This document shows, piece by piece, positions 61,226 through 64,000 of a DNA stretch of 64,000 nucleotides. This DNA comes from Elysia chlorotica (Eukaryota > Mollusca > Gastropoda > Plakobranchidae). Location of the stretch: the NCBI GenBank assembly GCA_003991915.1, contig RQTK01000145.1, positions 201,276 to 265,275 of the forward strand, given 5' to 3'. The first letter of the stretch is position 1. Each line of letters starts with the position of its first letter. The notes beneath the pieces were generated by a model, which was given only the letters and a program-made list of their open reading frames with translations, was not told where the DNA came from and did no database searches. The position numbers were made by a program, and so were the translations under genes.

Positions 61226-61408
61226 CTTCCCGACTTCACGGCTAAATCCAATTTCAGTGTTAGAATTCAGTACACCCGGCATTACTCCTAGTTTCAGGGG
61301 ATCCCACAACGAACTGCCGTGGTTTCCGCGCACACCCGGTCCATATAGATTAGCAAGCCAAGCCTTAGATATTCCTACGCAGCAGCTTATTTTAGCTCTC
61401 ACAACCAA
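61223..61408 (-). CDS. Myc: Myc-like exon 1, mostly 5'UTR with an open in-frame extension
   Basis: A strong donor (GATG/GTAAGT) at 61222. Its last codon is an ATG in good context (AAGATGG after splicing), used here as the start. The frame is open upstream for 61 more codons to an ATG at 61408, ending EIGFSREVGKM at the junction. That N-extension is not obviously protein-like and may be leader. The transcription start is not determined. Confidence 0.55.
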
Positions 61409-61602
61409 GGTCAGATTTACGCAAGTTGTAAAATTGCGTATTTAAATATTATTAACACTTGCAATGGTTAGAATTTGATTATGTTTAAAATTTTGAACTC
61501 AAATATGTTTTAATTTTTCAAAAAAATCAAAATTTACTAAAGAAACTGTAATTTTCTTAGCTTTGCGGAACTATTTTTATCATGTGCGCACTGCGGTCGA
61601 AT

Positions 61603-61648
61603 GGCGGGAAAGAAGAAGTAGGCGGAGCAACGGGGAGACCAAACCAAT
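61603..61648 (-). promoter_or_regulatory. Putative Myc-like promoter: E2F-type site and CCAAT box
   Basis: GGCGGGAAA at 61603-61611, and CCAAT (plus strand) at 61644-61648, about 200 bases upstream of the exon 1 open frame in a locally GC-richer stretch. An identical E2F core is known in vertebrate MYC promoters; its function here is inferred. Confidence 0.35.
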
Positions 61649-62417
61649 AAGAGAGTGAAAATGGAGGAGGAGAGAGAGAGAGGGGGTCGACTAGACGGTG
61701 GGGCGTCGCGAACTTTGCAGCCGCAGAGTGCCTTAGGCCTACGACACTTGTTGAATTTTGCTTCCGTCAATGAACTGTCTGCGTGCCTAAGGCCTAGATT
61801 CCAGTAATTACTCTACTCTCTAGTCGACTCGCATACTTCCTATAGGCCTAGATCTAGGCCTTCGGGTGAACCTTGCAACCACCCTGGGTTGATGGAGAAA
61901 AATCCGCAGGCGAAAATTTAGCAGTCATTTTTCTCGGATGTCTCTAGTAGTAGCCTATTAATGGGTGCATTTGGCACACATTTTTTTTCTCGACGTAACC
62001 AACATACATTCTTTTTTTTTTCTTTCCACACACCATTTTAACTTTTCATGAACAATTGATGTACTTATGAAAATGTTCGTTCTAATCTTAGAGCGAGCTA
62101 TATAACTAGAAGCAAAAAAAAAAAAAAATTGTAACTAGATCTAAAACTAGTTGCTGTAATTTTGTTTCACTTTGCAGTTGGTTGGCATTTCACAAAATAA
62201 CAACAGCAAAAAAGACCCTTAAGGAAAGATTTTCACAAGTCAACTATTGAATTATTTTCTATCTTTTTCGTTTCTGTCTGTGTGACGATTACAATCCAAG
62301 AGAAACGGAGAGACGCAAGAATGTGCTAAAAAAATAAATAAAAAGAAGAAGAACAAGATCTGGACCCCTCCACTCCTGAATTTGATTTTTCATAAACCCA
62401 CTGCTCACTCTCTCTAA

Positions 62418-62478
62418 CCGTCCACAATAATATTAATAGTCTATAAAGAGTTGAAGTTGGACGTTAAACCAACTCTAT
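62418..62478 (+). mobile_element. SINE 3' end running into a CT microsatellite
   Basis: GTCCACAATAATATT and GTTGGACGTTAAACCAACTC, the end of the SINE, followed at once by (CTGT)n and (CT)n. Confidence 0.7.
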
Positions 62479-62498
62479 TCTGTCTGTCTGTCTGTCAG

Positions 62499-62502
<4 letters not shown>

Positions 62503-62567
<65 letters not shown>
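62503..62567. repeat. (CT)n microsatellite
   Basis: 65 bases of CT directly after a SINE 3' end and a short (CTGT)n. Confidence 0.97.
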
Positions 62568-62569
<2 letters not shown>

Positions 62570-63159
62570 ACCCAATCACACATTTCTCACTACTAGCAGT
62601 CACTTTGGTAAAAATACAATGGAAAGCATTCAGCCGACTTTGTTGAGATGGAGTGACGTAGATCTAGACGCTCACCAAAAATTCAGTTGTCTATCAATCT
62701 TTTGAACATTGTCAAGAAAACCAAAAATAACAACAAACAAAAAACAAAACATGTACACGTATCAAAACATCAATGAAGCACAGGTCAATCAGATTGTAAC
62801 AAAATAAGTGCGTAGTTCTGAAAAGTGTTAACGAACGTTGACAGAAAACAAAAGCCTCTGTACTAAATTGCAATGCAAAAAAGAATGACGACAAAAATAA
62901 GTACAAATTAAAGGAGGTAAGTTTATCAACCAACATTTGATTAGAATAATATTTTGATTTTATTAAATATTTTTTACTTTTTGTTTAGAAATTATTTTTA
63001 TTTGTGTTATTTAGTTTCATTGTCTCAGTAATGCAAAACAAATGAGACCAGCTACAAGAGTGCATGTGAAATGTAAAAAATGTAAAACAAAAACAAACAA
63101 ACAAAAAAGTTCTTTAAAGCACAGTACAAAACCGCCTACTACCAGTTGCTAACATGGAC

Positions 63160-63700
63160 ATACATGAATGGACTTAACTTGAACACAATACTGTGTACGA
63201 TTTTAGTAAACATGGAAAACAATACATGACTTGAGTTAACTTCAATAAAATACAGGACTATACTTGTAGTAAATATGTTTATGAATGGACTTCACTTGAA
63301 CACAATACTGTGTACGATTTTAGTAAACATAGAAAACAATACATGACTTGAGTTAACTTCAATACAATACAGGACTATACTTGTAGTAAATATGTTAATA
63401 CTACAGGATTCTAGTTAACACAGAACTATACGTGGCCTTGGTAAACAATGAAAATACTACCGGCCTGGACGATATTTCATATGAAAATATGATATTGTAG
63501 TTTACTTAAACACAATTACACACGACTATAGTTTACATGAAAACAACACACGACTTTTTTTTTTTTTTATTTTGCAGGAAAGTTATACAAGACCGTAGTA
63601 CATGTATACAATTAAAAGAACATGCGCTGTATTTTAGTTACACACGAAAATGATACATGATGAAAGCTAACATGAACATGATACAAAGTACATTGTAGTT
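63160..63700. repeat. Tandem repeat array, 118 bp unit and degenerate sub-units
   Basis: Two near-identical 118 bp units (from about 63166 and 63284) carry TGTGTACGATTTTAGTAAAC and ATACATGACTTGAGTTAACT. Both units and the following 300 bp consist of degenerate 30-40 bp sub-units around ACATGAAAACAATACA-GACT-TAGT. 63,710-64,000 shows nothing further except a B-box-like GTTCGAATCCC at about 63,899. Confidence 0.8.
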
Positions 63701-64000
63701 CTTTGCACTAATTAAAAAAGAGCGGACCAAGGGTCTTGCGCTCATCATTAGATAACAGTAATAATAATAAAGGAAACAAATTGATAAGTAATGATCTATG
63801 AGAATGTCCAGCCTACATTAGATACTATACTCATATAGGGGAAGGTGGAGAGGAGTAGAGGGTGGGGATGATAGAAATAATGAGCTTAGAGTTCGAAGTT
63901 CGAATCCCAACAGATGCCACAGCCGATTAAAAAAAAACCCTACATATTCTGGAGCTGGTGCATTCGTCACCGTTCATGATTCTTCTAGAAACATGGAAAC

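Overview
The window looks like animal nuclear DNA, most likely from a mollusc and possibly a gastropod. It has small exons with GT/AG introns, three recognisable metazoan genes, a tRNA-derived SINE family in at least ten partial or full copies, long GA/CT and trinucleotide microsatellites, and frequent clusters of the palindrome CTAGATCTAG. The taxon is inferred from overall character, not from a diagnostic gene. Almost all long low-complexity open frames are microsatellite translations and are left out.

Layout. 1-9.5 kb is intergenic, with direct duplications, a dead LINE reverse transcriptase fragment (849-1287, minus), a foldback element, a minisatellite and microsatellites. 9,510-22,034 (plus) is a complete ATF2-family bZIP gene; 13 coding exons join without a frame break into 604 residues. 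Its introns carry SINEs, a 1.5 kb inverted-repeat element with a Cys-rich ORF, a partly duplicated leucine-zipper exon and a TTAA-flanked piggyBac-like MITE. Its stop codon lies inside the first unit of a minisatellite. 22-28 kb has no further gene that I can support. 28,180-29,633 (minus) is the 3' end of a DIRS-like tyrosine-recombinase retroelement with an apparently intact recombinase and terminal/internal complementary repeats. 30-38 kb is intergenic or intronic, with SINE pieces, a weak AIG1/GIMAP-like remnant and a GC-rich patch. 38,097-42,575 (minus) holds the first three coding exons of TRIT1 (tRNA dimethylallyltransferase); the later exons were not found. 44,238-44,741 (plus) is the 3' end (two exons and a polyA signal) of a gene I do not recognise. 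45-54 kb is repeat-rich: long GA arrays, a 530 bp inverted repeat 4.7 kb apart, a 552 bp tandem duplication and a 12-base N gap. 57,838-61,225 (minus) is a Myc-like bHLH-zipper gene of three exons, about 497 residues, whose first exon supplies the likely start codon. 61.4-64 kb holds its putative promoter, with an E2F-type site, and then repeats.

The genes are independent units, not a pathway: two growth or stress transcription factors (ATF2, Myc-like) and a tRNA-modification enzyme. The strongest novel signals are the ATF2 zipper-exon duplication, the DIRS-like terminus, the inverted-repeat element with its own ORF, the Myc-like protein without visible Myc boxes I/II, and the unidentified gene end at 44 kb.
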